Positions 45,508 to 54,958 of a stretch of DNA of 64,000 bases are shown one piece after another. The notes under the pieces are model-generated. The model did not search any database. It was given only the letters and a program-made list of their open reading frames with translations, and was not told where the DNA came from. This stretch comes from Thermalbibacter longus (GTDB taxonomy: Bacteria > Chloroflexota > Chloroflexia > Thermomicrobiales > Thermomicrobiaceae): assembly GCF_023806485.1 (NCBI RefSeq), contig NZ_JAMSLR010000012.1, positions 1 through 64,000 on the forward strand, in the 5' to 3' direction. A program made the translations under genes and the position numbers. Numbering within the stretch: position 1 is the stretch's first letter; every line of letters starts with the position of its first letter.

Positions 45508-48500
45508 ATGATACGGTCGATCGTGTCAACGAGCCTCAGCTATCGGCTCCTAGTCCTCGTTGTCGCCGCGTTGCTGGTCTTTCTCGGCGTGCGCCAGATG
45601 CAGGGCGTTGCCCTCGATGTCCTGCCCGAGTTCAAGCCGCCGACCGTAGAGGTTCGAACGGAAGCCCTCGGCCTCTCCGCGGCGGAGGTGGAAGAGATCA
45701 TCACTACCCCGATCGAGAAGGACTTGCTCCCGGGAATGCCGTGGCTCGACACCTACTACTCCGAATCGCTCCCCGGCTTATCGCGGATCGTCCTCGTCTT
45801 CGAGCCCGGCACCGACCCGATGCACGCGCGCCAGCTAGTGCAGGAGCGCCTGACTGCGGCGTTTGGGTTGCCGAACGCCGCTGACCGTCCACCAGAGATG
45901 CTCCAGCCGCTTTCGTCAACGAACCGGGTCTTGATGGTGCGCCTGAGCTCGCAGGAGCTGTCACCGATCGAGATGTCCGTGCTCGCCCGCTGGACGATCC
46001 GGCCCCGCCTGCTGGCCGTGCCCGGTGTCGCTAACGTCTCGATCTGGGGCCAGCGAGAACGCCAGCTCCAGGTACGCGTCGATCCCGAGACCCTGCACGA
46101 GCACGGCGTCACGCTCCAGCAGGTCATCGAGACGACCGGGAATGCGCTGTGGGTCTCGCCGCTGACGTTCGTCGAGGCGTCGACGCCCGGATCCGGCGGG
46201 TTTATCGATACGCCCCAGCAGCGACTCGGGATCTACCATCGCTCGCCCATCAGGACGGCCGAGGACCTCGCTCAGGTAATCCTAGAGGGCGAGCAGGGGC
46301 AGATCCCGGCGGCTGACGGCCAGCCATTGCGCCTGGGTGACATAGCCCAGGTCGTCGAGGACCACCAATTGCTGATCGGCGACGCGGTTGCCGAGGAGGG
46401 CCCCGCCGGCTTGATCCTGATGATCGAGAAGTTGCCAGAGGCCAACACGCTGGAGGTAACGCGGGGGGTGGAGCAGGCGCTGGCCGAGCTGCAGCCGGGG
46501 CTGCCGGGCATCGAGATCGACCCCACCATCTTTCGTCCGGCCTCCTACATCGAGCTCTCGCTGGACAACCTGAACCGCTCGCTGCTGCTGAGCCTGCTGC
46601 TGGTGGCGCTGATTCTGGCGTTCTTCCTGTTCGAGTGGCGCTCGGCGCTGATCTCGATCGTGGCGATTCCGCTATCGCTGGTGGCGGCGGGGCTGGTGCT
46701 GGCGGTGCGTGGGGCGACGGTGAACACGATGGTGCTGGCGGGGTTCATCATCGCGATTGGGGTGGTGGTGGACGATGCGATCATCGACATTGAGAACATC
46801 GTGCGGCGGCTGCGGGAGCGGCGGCGGGCGGGGGCGACGCAATCGACCCAGGCCATCATCCTCGATGCCTCCCTCGAGGTCCGCAGCGCCATCATCTACG
46901 CCACGCTGATCGACGCCGCGGCGGTGATCCCGGTCTTCTTCCTTGGAGGGCTGACGGGGGCGTTTTTCAAGCCGCTGGCGTTGTCGTATGCGCTGGCGGT
47001 GCTGGCGTCGATGCTGGTGGCGATGACGGTGACGCCGGCGCTGGCGCTGCTGCTGCTGCGTGGGGCGCCGTTGGAGAAGCGGGAGCCGCCGGTGGTGCGG
47101 TGGCTGCAGCGGGGGTATGGGTGGGTGCTGGAGCGGATCATCCGCCGCCCCCTCTGGGCCTACGTCACCGTGGCCATCATCGCCGCGGTCGGCCTGTACT
47201 CCGCCTCGCATCTCGGGCAATCCCTGCTGCCGGAATTCAAGGAGCGCGACTTCCTGATGCACTGGCTGACCAAGCCCGGCACTTCCCAGCCGGAGATGGT
47301 GCGCATCACCACACGCGCCAGCCGGGAGCTGCGCGCCATCCCCGGCGTGCGCAACTTCGGAGCGCACATCGGCCAGGCGTTGCAAGGCGACGAGGTGGTC
47401 GGTATCGACTTCGGGGAGAACTGGATCAGTGTCGACCCCAACGTCGACTACGACAAGACGCGCGCTGCCATCCAGGAGGTCGTCGACGGCTATCCCGGTC
47501 TCTACCGCGATGTCCAGACCTATCTGAAAGAGCGGATACGGGAGGTGCTGACCGGATCGGGCGAGGCTGTCGTCGTGCGCATCTACGGGCAGGATCTCGA
47601 GGTCCTGCGCGAGAAGGCACACGAGATCGAGCAGCGGATCGCGACGGTCGAGGGGATCGTCGAGGAGCACGTTGAGCATCAGGTCGAAATCCCGCAGATC
47701 GAGGTCCAGGTCGACCTCGCCGCTGCCCAGCGCCACGGCCTCAAGCCGGGCGATGTCCGCCGCGCCGCCGCAACCTTCATGGCGGGTGAAGAAGTCGGCG
47801 ATATCTTCTGGGAGGGCAAGACCTACGACGTGTGGGTCTGGTCGGCGCCGGAGAAGCGCGCGAGCGTGACTGACCTGGAAAACCTCCTCATCGACACCCC
47901 TTCCGGTGACCAGGTCCGCCTTGCCGACATCGCGGATGTCCGTCTCGCGCCCACCCCGAACGTGATCAAGCACGAGAACGTACGCCGGTACATCGATGTA
48001 ACCGCCAACGTGCGCGGGCGCGATCTCGGCTCAGTGGTGCACGACGTGCACGAGCAGCTCGAGCAAGTCTCCTTCCCGCTGGAGTACCACGCGACGGTGC
48101 TGGGCGAGTTCGCCGAGCGCCAGGCGGCCCAGCGCACCCTGCTCACCTTCGCCCTGGCCGCGGTCGTGCTGATCTTCCTGCTCTTGCAGGCCTCCTTCGG
48201 GAGCTGGCGGCTGGCGGCGCTGATCTTTCTGACGCTGCCCTCGGCGCTGGTGGGGGGCGTGCTGGCGGTGCTGGTCTCGGACCGGACGATCTCGCTGGGG
48301 TCGCTGGTGGGGTTTCTGACGGTGCTGGGGATAGCGGGGCGGAACGGGATCATGCTGCTGAGTCACTACCAGCACTTGGAGCGGGAGGAGGGGGAGGTCT
48401 TCGGGCCGGGGCTGGTGCTGCGGGGGGCGAGGGAGCGGCTCTCGCCTATCCTGATGACCGCCTCCACGACTGGACTGGCCCTGGTACCGCTCATCGTCGC

Positions 48501-48675
48501 CGGGAGCATCCCGGGCCATGAGATCGAGTACCCGATGGCGGTGGTGATTCTGGGTGGGCTGGTGACTTCCACCTTGCTCAACCTGTTCGTCGTCCCCTCG
48601 CTGTACCTGCACTTCGCGCGGAGATGGAAGCGAGTCGAAGACTCTGGCCCGGCGACAGCCGGCGCTGCGGATTGA
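45508..48675 (+). CDS. RND efflux permease, heavy-metal-efflux (CusA/CzcA)-like
   Basis: A 1,055-residue proton-driven transporter with 12 helices and two large external loops. The start MIRSIVSTSLSYRLLVLVVA and the motif VDVLPEF-like LDVLPEFKPPTVEV are typical. The helix 4 motif GVVVDDAIIDIENI supplies acidic residues for proton relay. No periplasmic adaptor or outer-membrane factor is encoded nearby, which would suit a cell without a classical outer membrane. The ATG at 45508 follows AGGGAGGGAA. Codon use changes abruptly in blocks (about 46545-46845, 46930-47130, 48225-48440), with GGG, GTG and CTG dominating. It is the first gene of a five-gene cluster. Confidence 0.9.
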   Translation: MIRSIVSTSLSYRLLVLVVAALLVFLGVRQMQGVALDVLPEFKPPTVEVRTEALGLSAAEVEEIITTPIEKDLLPGMPWLDTYYSESLPGLSRIVLVFEPGTDPMHARQLVQERLTAAFGLPNAADRPPEMLQPLSSTNRVLMVRLSSQELSPIEMSVLARWTIRPRLLAVPGVANVSIWGQRERQLQVRVDPETLHEHGVTLQQVIETTGNALWVSPLTFVEASTPGSGGFIDTPQQRLGIYHRSPIRTAEDLAQVILEGEQGQIPAADGQPLRLGDIAQVVEDHQLLIGDAVAEEGPAGLILMIEKLPEANTLEVTRGVEQALAELQPGLPGIEIDPTIFRPASYIELSLDNLNRSLLLSLLLVALILAFFLFEWRSALISIVAIPLSLVAAGLVLAVRGATVNTMVLAGFIIAIGVVVDDAIIDIENIVRRLRERRRAGATQSTQAIILDASLEVRSAIIYATLIDAAAVIPVFFLGGLTGAFFKPLALSYALAVLASMLVAMTVTPALALLLLRGAPLEKREPPVVRWLQRGYGWVLERIIRRPLWAYVTVAIIAAVGLYSASHLGQSLLPEFKERDFLMHWLTKPGTSQPEMVRITTRASRELRAIPGVRNFGAHIGQALQGDEVVGIDFGENWISVDPNVDYDKTRAAIQEVVDGYPGLYRDVQTYLKERIREVLTGSGEAVVVRIYGQDLEVLREKAHEIEQRIATVEGIVEEHVEHQVEIPQIEVQVDLAAAQRHGLKPGDVRRAAATFMAGEEVGDIFWEGKTYDVWVWSAPEKRASVTDLENLLIDTPSGDQVRLADIADVRLAPTPNVIKHENVRRYIDVTANVRGRDLGSVVHDVHEQLEQVSFPLEYHATVLGEFAERQAAQRTLLTFALAAVVLIFLLLQASFGSWRLAALIFLTLPSALVGGVLAVLVSDRTISLGSLVGFLTVLGIAGRNGIMLLSHYQHLEREEGEVFGPGLVLRGARERLSPILMTASTTGLALVPLIVAGSIPGHEIEYPMAVVILGGLVTSTLLNLFVVPSLYLHFARRWKRVEDSGPATAGAAD

Positions 48676-48702
48676 GAGATCCACGGAAGGAGAGCCATCG
48701 CC

Positions 48703-49626
48703 ATGCGTCCTGGAAGGCGAACGAGAAGAGCCCTTCGACCAATGCTCGTGCTGGCGATCGCCCTGCTGCTCGGCTCCTGCTCGATAGCCGAATCCGCAAC
48801 CACCGGTTCGACGGAGGCCACCTCGACCGAACCTGTGACTGGGGCCTCCGAGCCTCCTCGACTCGAGAACTTCGACCCGGCGCTCTTCGATGAGAGCTCG
48901 ACGACGATCGATAACCAGTGGTGGCCGCTGACGCCGGGTACCCAGTTCATCTACGAGGGTACCAGCATCGAGAACGAGGAGACGATCGCGCATCGCCTGG
49001 TCGTTACCGTCACCGACCTGACCAAGCAGATCGCCGGGGTCCGTACGCTGGTCATCCTGGAGCAGGATTACCAGGACGACCGGCTGGTGGAGGCCGAGCT
49101 GGCCTTCTTCGCGCAGGACCGGGACGGGAACGTCTGGCACTTCGGCCAGTACCGCGAGACCTACGACGAGAAGGAATTCGTCGGTGGGCGCGTCTTCGTC
49201 CAGGGGATTCCGGAGGGTGCTCGCGCCGGTATCATGGTGCAGGGTGATCCCCGCCCGAACACTCCCGACTACTCGCAGGGTTACGGACCCCCTCCCTACA
49301 ACTGGACCGACCGGGCACGCGTCTCCGAGCTCGGCGCGAAGGTATCGGTTGCTTACGGCAGCTTCGATGACGTGCTCGTGATCGAGGAGTTCAACGCGGA
49401 GGAGCCAGGTGCTTTCCAACTGAAGTACTACGCACGGGGTGTTGGCCTGGTCCAGGTCGGCTGGCGCGGCAACGACCCGAACCAGGAGGAGCTGGAGCTG
49501 GTCGACGTCGTGAAACTGGAGGGCGACGCCCTGACTGAAGCTCGGGACAAGGCGCTCGAGCTCGAGGAGCGGGCGTATTTGTACGCCAGCACGCCACCGG
49601 CCGAGGTGCTCCAGACCGGTAATTAA
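48703..49626 (+). CDS. Lipoprotein of unknown function in the RND/ABC cluster
   Basis: A 307-residue exported lipoprotein. The N-terminus is basic (MRPGRRTRRALRP), followed by a hydrophobic core and the lipobox LLLGSC, with the lipidated cysteine near residue 26. A Ser/Thr/Glu-rich linker leads to a globular domain with WWPLTPGTQFIYEG and YYARGVGLVQVGW, probably beta-rich. The ATG at 48703 has GGAAGGAGAG upstream. It follows the RND gene by 27 bases and precedes the ABC genes by about 90. It may be an external accessory of the transporters. No family was recognised beyond a general resemblance to secreted DUF proteins ending in a VGLV-like strand. Confidence 0.8.
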   Translation: MRPGRRTRRALRPMLVLAIALLLGSCSIAESATTGSTEATSTEPVTGASEPPRLENFDPALFDESSTTIDNQWWPLTPGTQFIYEGTSIENEETIAHRLVVTVTDLTKQIAGVRTLVILEQDYQDDRLVEAELAFFAQDRDGNVWHFGQYRETYDEKEFVGGRVFVQGIPEGARAGIMVQGDPRPNTPDYSQGYGPPPYNWTDRARVSELGAKVSVAYGSFDDVLVIEEFNAEEPGAFQLKYYARGVGLVQVGWRGNDPNQEELELVDVVKLEGDALTEARDKALELEERAYLYASTPPAEVLQTGN

Positions 49627-49717
49627 CGCGCGCTCGCCCGCCGAGCGGCAATCGAGGCCGCATGGCAAGCCGGCGTCACCCCGGATCGAAAGCTGGCAAT
49701 GAAGGGATGGGTTCGTC

Positions 49718-50725
49718 ATGATCTCTGAGAACGACGCAGCCGCAAGACGGGCTTCGGATCCGGTCACCCAGGAGCCGATCCTGGAGGCTGAGCACCTGAA
49801 GAAGTCCTACGGCGGGAGGCCAGCACTCCGCGACCTGTCGTTCACCCTGGCGCCCGGCCGTATCCTGGGTTTCCTCGGCCCGAACGGGGCTGGAAAGACG
49901 ACCTCGATCCGGATCCTGACAACGATCCTGGAGCCCGATGAGGGCCACTTCGCCATCGCCGGGATCAGCTCTCGCTATCCCGAGCGGATCCGCGCCAGGA
50001 TCGGGGTTCTGCCGGAAAGCCAGGGGTACCCCAAGGAGATGACAGGGATCGACTACCTGGTCTACTTCGGCCAGCACTACGGGTGGACGTCCAGCGAGGC
50101 CAGGCAGATCGGCTGGGCGCTCCTGGAGGTCGTTGGACTACAGCACCGGGCGAGGTCGCTGATCGGCAGCTACAGCCGCGGGATGCGACAGCGGCTGGGG
50201 ATCGCGCGCGCCCTCGTGAACGATCCTGCTGTCGTCTTTCTCGACGAGCCGACGCTCGGCCTGGATCCACGAGGCCAGCAGGAGCTCCTGGCGCTGATCC
50301 GGCGGATCGCGCGTGAGCGTGGTGCCGCGGTTATCCTCTGCAGCCATCTCCTCTCGGAGATCGAGAGCGTGTGCGACGACGTGGTGATCTTGAGCGTAGG
50401 CCAGGTGGTCGCCAGAGGTTCGGTAACCGAGGTCATCGGGCAGGCCCGCGGGAACGGCGTGCGCATTCAGGTTCCGCTCTCGGCCGTGGCAGAGGCTGAA
50501 CAGGTACTGGAAGCGTTGCCGGACGTCATCCGGGTCGTGCCGAAGGGGCAGGGGTCCGGCTGGATCCAGGTCGAGCTTCTGGACGGTGCGCCCGAAGACA
50601 ACACCGCGAACAACGCTGTCCTGGAGGCGCTTATCCAGGCGAAGATCCCCATCCTGACGTTCGAGGCCGAAGGCAGCCGACTGCAGGAGGTGTTCCTCCA
50701 GCTTACCGAGGAGGCGATCCGATGA
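49718..50725 (+). CDS. ABC transporter ATP-binding protein
   Basis: A 335-residue ATPase of the ABC-2 export type. Walker A is GPNGAGKTTS, the Q-loop region follows PESQGYP, the signature is YSRGMRQRLG and Walker B is VVFLDEPTLGLDP, with the switch histidine in CSHLLSE. About 100 further residues after the ATPase core include a DALP-like regulatory tail (VLEALPDVIRVVPKG). The start is ATG at 49718. The stop overlaps the permease start by four bases (ATGA), so the two subunits are coupled. It would power export or membrane extrusion with the following permease. Confidence 0.93.
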   Translation: MISENDAAARRASDPVTQEPILEAEHLKKSYGGRPALRDLSFTLAPGRILGFLGPNGAGKTTSIRILTTILEPDEGHFAIAGISSRYPERIRARIGVLPESQGYPKEMTGIDYLVYFGQHYGWTSSEARQIGWALLEVVGLQHRARSLIGSYSRGMRQRLGIARALVNDPAVVFLDEPTLGLDPRGQQELLALIRRIARERGAAVILCSHLLSEIESVCDDVVILSVGQVVARGSVTEVIGQARGNGVRIQVPLSAVAEAEQVLEALPDVIRVVPKGQGSGWIQVELLDGAPEDNTANNAVLEALIQAKIPILTFEAEGSRLQEVFLQLTEEAIR

Positions 50726-52131
50726 GCGAGGCAGCGATTGCGCACCGTGGCAGGATCGATCGCGCAGGTTCCTGGCGGCTGGTCCTGGCGAGAGAGCTGG
50801 CCGATCTCTGGCTCGGGGGGAAGGCACTGGTCCTCCTGACGCTCTTCAGCATCCTTCTGGGTGTCACGGCGTACCTGATGGCGACCAACAACGAGCTGCG
50901 GCTCATTCCCATCAAGGAGATCGCCTATCTGATGCTCAAGCTCACCGTCGCGTTCGGCATTTTCATGAGCCTCATCATCGGCGCGGACAGCATCAGCGGT
51001 GAGCGGGAGCGTGGCACGCTGGAAGGGCTCCTTTTGACGCCAACGAGTCGCCGCCAGATCGTGATCGGCAAGTTCCTCGCAGCCCTCTCCCCGTGGCCGC
51101 CCGCCTTCGTCATTGCTATCCCCCTGATCGCCGTGCTCTGCCGGGACAGCCAGGTGGTGAGCTGGGCGCTGCTATGGGGCGGTATCCTGGGGACCATCCT
51201 GGTGGTCGGCGTCACCGGCCTGGCCATGCTCGTGAGCTTCTGGTCGAGTTCGAACCGGACCAGCATCGCGGTGAGCCTGATCATCTATCTCGTCTTCTTG
51301 CTCCCCACCCAATTCCCCGGGCAGGCCCAGACCGGAGCGTTCGGAGACCTGCTCCAGAAATGGAATCCGCTGGAGGCCTCCAATGTGTTTCTCGCCAAGG
51401 TCATCGTGAACAACCGGAGCGTCGAGGAGATGGCCTCCTGGTTGCTAGCGCCGATCCTGTTCGCTGTCCTCACCCTCGGTCTGCTCTTCCTGTATGCCAG
51501 CCCGGGTCTCCGCCTGGAGCCCGGCAGGGCGCGGACGCGGGCGAACTGGGGCCGGGCGGCCAGCTTCGCTGCGATCGCCTGGCTCCCAATCACGCTTGCG
51601 CTCTCGTTCGCGATGACCCTCCCGACCGCGGCAGCGACCAGCTCCGAATCGCCCGTGCAGATCGCTGTCGACCGCGAGTGGGCAACGGCCAGGACCGGCG
51701 ACGAGGTCGAGTTCACGACGCTGGTGACGAATGCTGGTTCGGAGACTTCCCCGCCGCTGATCGTAGCCATGAACATCATCAATCTCCAGGGAGAGGTGGT
51801 CGACCCTGAGGACTGGTCCCCACAGCGGACACAGTCCATCGAGCCGCTAGCGGCGGGCGCGTCGATCGAGCACACCTGGACCATCGACGCGATCCTGAAG
51901 GGCGACTATATGGTGTACATGGTTGTCGTCCCCCAGCCTGCCGGTCCGGAGTCCACCAGCGTGCCTGTCGCGAGTTCGGGTATTCACCTCACTGTAACGC
52001 CGTTTACCCGGATCAACCCCCGAGGGGTTCTGCCGCTCGCGGTCGGCATCCCGCTCGGGCTGACGGCGAGCACGGCGCTGCTTCGCTGGCGCCGGCGGCG
52101 AGCGATCGCTGCTGGGGAAGGAGAGGCGTAG
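50722..52131 (+). CDS. ABC-2 type permease with external Ig-like domain
   Basis: A 469-residue permease. The first part has about six helices with the ABC-2 pattern (GERERGTLEGLLLTPTSRR between helices 2 and 3). After helix 6 or 7, residues about 310-430 form an extracytoplasmic beta domain (VQIAVDREWATARTGDEVEF, TLVTNAGSE) resembling CARDB or other Ig-like modules. A last helix (GVLPLAVGIPLGLTASTALL) and a basic tail follow. A folded external domain inside an ABC-2 permease is uncommon. It is coupled to the ATPase gene by the ATGA overlap. Confidence 0.87.
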   Translation: MSEAAIAHRGRIDRAGSWRLVLARELADLWLGGKALVLLTLFSILLGVTAYLMATNNELRLIPIKEIAYLMLKLTVAFGIFMSLIIGADSISGERERGTLEGLLLTPTSRRQIVIGKFLAALSPWPPAFVIAIPLIAVLCRDSQVVSWALLWGGILGTILVVGVTGLAMLVSFWSSSNRTSIAVSLIIYLVFLLPTQFPGQAQTGAFGDLLQKWNPLEASNVFLAKVIVNNRSVEEMASWLLAPILFAVLTLGLLFLYASPGLRLEPGRARTRANWGRAASFAAIAWLPITLALSFAMTLPTAAATSSESPVQIAVDREWATARTGDEVEFTTLVTNAGSETSPPLIVAMNIINLQGEVVDPEDWSPQRTQSIEPLAAGASIEHTWTIDAILKGDYMVYMVVVPQPAGPESTSVPVASSGIHLTVTPFTRINPRGVLPLAVGIPLGLTASTALLRWRRRRAIAAGEGEA

Positions 52132-52247
52132 CCTGGCAGCCGGCGTTGCCGTCTGATCGTTAGGGGCCGAAGAGAAGCGAACGAGTCGAACGATCGGGAG
52201 ATTGTGCAATCGTGAGCAACCCGGAGCTGTTGCGGCCGTTGTACTAG

Positions 52248-54098
52248 ATGAGAGGCAGCGCGCTTCGTGCGGGTGAGGGCGGCTCGTCCTCCTGGGCGAG
52301 CGGTGACCGCCGGCGCCGCTCCCCGAGATCGCGTTTGGTGAATACCGTGTGGAAATGGTCCCTGTTCCTGCTGGTCGCGGTTCTCGTTACGGTCAGTCTT
52401 CTCCCCGTCCAGCAGGCAGCGAGTGCCCCGTTCGCCAGCCCCGCGTTCGAACAGCTCTGGTCTGCCCAGAAGGGAGCGCGCATCGACCCCTGGGGTAGCA
52501 CTCCGCTCGCCTGGAGGGTCGAGCCCTACGCGAACGCCCCCGGGGGCCGGCGGCTGGTCCAGTACTTCGACCGCGGGCGGATGGAGCTTCAGAGTCGCGG
52601 CGGCGCGGGGAACCAGGACGTCACCCAGGGATTGCTGGCGTGGGAGATGACGACGGGTCAGGTCGCGCTCGGCGATGCCCTGACCCGCCCGCTGGCGCCG
52701 CCGGTCATGTCGATCGATGGCGGTGACCCTGATCCCGGTGTTCCCACGTATGCTGGCCTGTCTCGCGTCGTGCAGCAGCCGGAGGCGGACCGGAGCAGCA
52801 GCCCTGAGCCGATCAGCGAGTGGATCGATGCCGACGGCCAGGTCTCGGACGCGCCGCCGCCGGTCCCGATCCGAATTGGCCAGTATGTGTCTGCTACCGG
52901 CCACAACCTTCCCCAGGTGACGGTCGATCTCCTCAACAGCCGGCCGTTCGGTGATGTCTCCTGGATGGATGTCCTGGGGTATCCGATCAGCGAGCCGTAC
53001 TGGGCCCTCTACCGGCACGACGGGGCTGCCTCGCCATCGTTGATCCAGGTGTTCCAGCGCCGGATCCTGGTCTATACGCCCGGACTGGAGCCGGATCGGC
53101 AGTTTACGGTACCGAACACCGGGCGCCACTACTACCGCTGGCGCTACGGGGCAGAGGCCACCCAGTTGTGGCCGGACGTTCGTCCAGGGCGTCCAGTCCA
53201 GCACATCGTTGTGTCCCCCGGCCTCCAGGCCGGCATCTACGCCGAGGGCATCGAAAGCCCGATCGGCCTTGCGCTGTCGCCCGACGGCCAGCTCCTGATC
53301 CTGACGGCCGCTGGTACGCTGTTGAAGGTCAACGGCGAGGACGCGAGCGGTGCCGCGAGCAGCTTCACGACCTTCGCGAGCGGCCTGGTGAACCCGCGCG
53401 GCTTGGCTGTCTACGATGGGTGGGTCTACGCCAGCGACGATCGGGGGTTGATCCGCTTCATGGATGCCGACGGCGACGGCGTCGCCGAGCGTTCGGACCG
53501 GCTCTCGGCCGAGATCTCCCCGTTGCCGGGTCCGGCTGGAGCGCCGGTCATCGACGAGCAGGGCCGCATCTTCGTCGCTGGGGTGCCGCGTGGCGCCCTC
53601 TTGCTGAGCGCCGAGGCCCAGCAGCCACGCGTCTACCAGGTGACTCCACCGACCGTCAGCCCGGTCGGTGGCGAATTCCGGCAGCCAGGGCCGCTGATGG
53701 CCTGGGGTCGCCTCCTCCTGGCCATGGAGCATGCGGACGCGGCTCCGGCCCGGCTCGTGCGCGTGAGCACGGGCGACGGCACCGCTGCGCTGGCGGACGA
53801 GCCGGTGTTGACCTTGCCTGAGGGGTTCGTTGCCAGCGCGGCGCTGGTCTATTCCAGCCAGCTCTGGCCCGAGTTGATCCCGGGGACCATCTTCATCGCC
53901 GCCCGCGGCAGTGACCAGGGTGTGGTGTTCCAGGGACTCCCCACCACTGGCGATGCCGCTCCCGAGGTGTCCGAGTTTGCCACCGGGTTCATCGACCCGT
54001 CGGCGCTGGCCGTGGGGCTGGATGGAACGGTCTACGTGGCCGACGCGGCGGCGAGCCAGGTGATCAAGATCACGCCACGAACTATCGACACGCGCTAG
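52248..54098 (+). CDS. Secreted protein: shared extracellular domain plus beta-propeller
   Basis: A 616-residue exported protein. The N-terminus has a long basic region followed by the hydrophobic core WSLFLLVAVLVTVSLLP and a likely cleavage after AASA. An in-frame GTG at 52338 would give a shorter, more usual signal peptide. Residues about 60-305 match the C-terminal domain of the subtilase at 40258 (EPYANAPGGRRLVQYFDR, HYYRWRYG). The rest is a six-bladed propeller of the sorbosone-dehydrogenase/PQQ sugar dehydrogenase type (GIESPIGLALSPDG, GLVNPRGLAVYDG). It is the last gene of the RND/ABC cluster. Its stop codon overlaps that of proC on the other strand. Confidence 0.8.
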   Translation: MRGSALRAGEGGSSSWASGDRRRRSPRSRLVNTVWKWSLFLLVAVLVTVSLLPVQQAASAPFASPAFEQLWSAQKGARIDPWGSTPLAWRVEPYANAPGGRRLVQYFDRGRMELQSRGGAGNQDVTQGLLAWEMTTGQVALGDALTRPLAPPVMSIDGGDPDPGVPTYAGLSRVVQQPEADRSSSPEPISEWIDADGQVSDAPPPVPIRIGQYVSATGHNLPQVTVDLLNSRPFGDVSWMDVLGYPISEPYWALYRHDGAASPSLIQVFQRRILVYTPGLEPDRQFTVPNTGRHYYRWRYGAEATQLWPDVRPGRPVQHIVVSPGLQAGIYAEGIESPIGLALSPDGQLLILTAAGTLLKVNGEDASGAASSFTTFASGLVNPRGLAVYDGWVYASDDRGLIRFMDADGDGVAERSDRLSAEISPLPGPAGAPVIDEQGRIFVAGVPRGALLLSAEAQQPRVYQVTPPTVSPVGGEFRQPGPLMAWGRLLLAMEHADAAPARLVRVSTGDGTAALADEPVLTLPEGFVASAALVYSSQLWPELIPGTIFIAARGSDQGVVFQGLPTTGDAAPEVSEFATGFIDPSALAVGLDGTVYVADAAASQVIKITPRTIDTR

Positions 54099-54958
54099 CC
54101 CTCGGCCGGCCCACCGTTGGTCTTGCCCTCTCCTAGCTCCCGCGCGCGCCGGTAGGCCGCCCAGACGGCGCGCGCGATGACCGTCCGCAGCCCGCCCTTC
54201 TCCATCTCGTACAGCGCCGCGGCCGACGTCCCACCCGGCGTGGTGACCATGTTCCGCAGCTCGGCCGGGTGCCGGCCCGACTCCCGGGCGTAGAGCACCG
54301 AGCCGAGCAGGGTCTGCTGCACGAGCTGCTCGGCGATGGCGCGCGGGAAGCCGAGATGAACGCCAGCATCGATCAGGGCTTCCATGATCAGGAAGACGTA
54401 GGCCGGGCCAGTGCCGCTCAGCGCGGTCGCCATGTCGATCGCGTCCTCGCTGTCGACTCGGATCGCTAGCCCCATCGACTCGAGCACGGCTTCGACTAGT
54501 CCCTGCCCTGCCTCGTCTACCGCCGGAGCGGGATACCAGGTCGTCGCCCCGAAGCCGATCTGCGCTGGCGTGTTCGGCATCGAGCGCACGATGAGCGCAT
54601 GCTGCAGCCCGCGGCTCAGCCGCTCGATCGTGGCCCCGGCGATGATCGAGAGCACCACCTGGCCTGGCGCAAGCTGGCCGGCTAGGTCGCGAATGACCGC
54701 GTCGAGCGACTGGGGCTTAACCGCGAGCACAACCAGGTCGGCTCCCTGAATCGCCTCGCGGTTATCCGCCGTCATCTTCAGGCCGAGCTTTGCCTGGAGC
54801 TCGCTCCGGCGCTTCGGATTCGGCTCGCCGCCGGTGAGCTGGTGGACGCTGACCAGCTCCGCCCGCAGCAGGGCCGACGCCATCGCTTCGCCCATGACGC
54901 CGCAGCCGATAAAGGCGATTCGCTTATCACGCAGCACGGCATGCCGATCGCTTCTCAC
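54095..54958 (-). CDS. proC: Pyrroline-5-carboxylate reductase
   Basis: A 287-residue NAD(P)H-dependent enzyme making proline from pyrroline-5-carboxylate. The Rossmann motif is FIGCGVMGEAMASALL, VLAVKPQ is the second nucleotide-binding segment and RSMPNTPAQIG follows. The C-terminal dimer domain has ALSGTGPAYVFLIMEAL and VTTPGGTSAAALYEME, the family signature. The GTG at 54958 has GGAGAGG upstream. The length is normal. The gene is convergent with the propeller-protein gene, and their TAG stops overlap within CTAG. Confidence 0.95.
   Translation of the reverse strand: MRSDRHAVLRDKRIAFIGCGVMGEAMASALLRAELVSVHQLTGGEPNPKRRSELQAKLGLKMTADNREAIQGADLVVLAVKPQSLDAVIRDLAGQLAPGQVVLSIIAGATIERLSRGLQHALIVRSMPNTPAQIGFGATTWYPAPAVDEAGQGLVEAVLESMGLAIRVDSEDAIDMATALSGTGPAYVFLIMEALIDAGVHLGFPRAIAEQLVQQTLLGSVLYARESGRHPAELRNMVTTPGGTSAAALYEMEKGGLRTVIARAVWAAYRRARELGEGKTNGGPAEG

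Noticed and set aside
46672-47973. Long open frame (433 codons) on the minus strand within the RND gene
   Set aside because: It is the antisense of a well-supported transporter, with Arg/His/Asp/Gln-rich composition typical of shadow frames.
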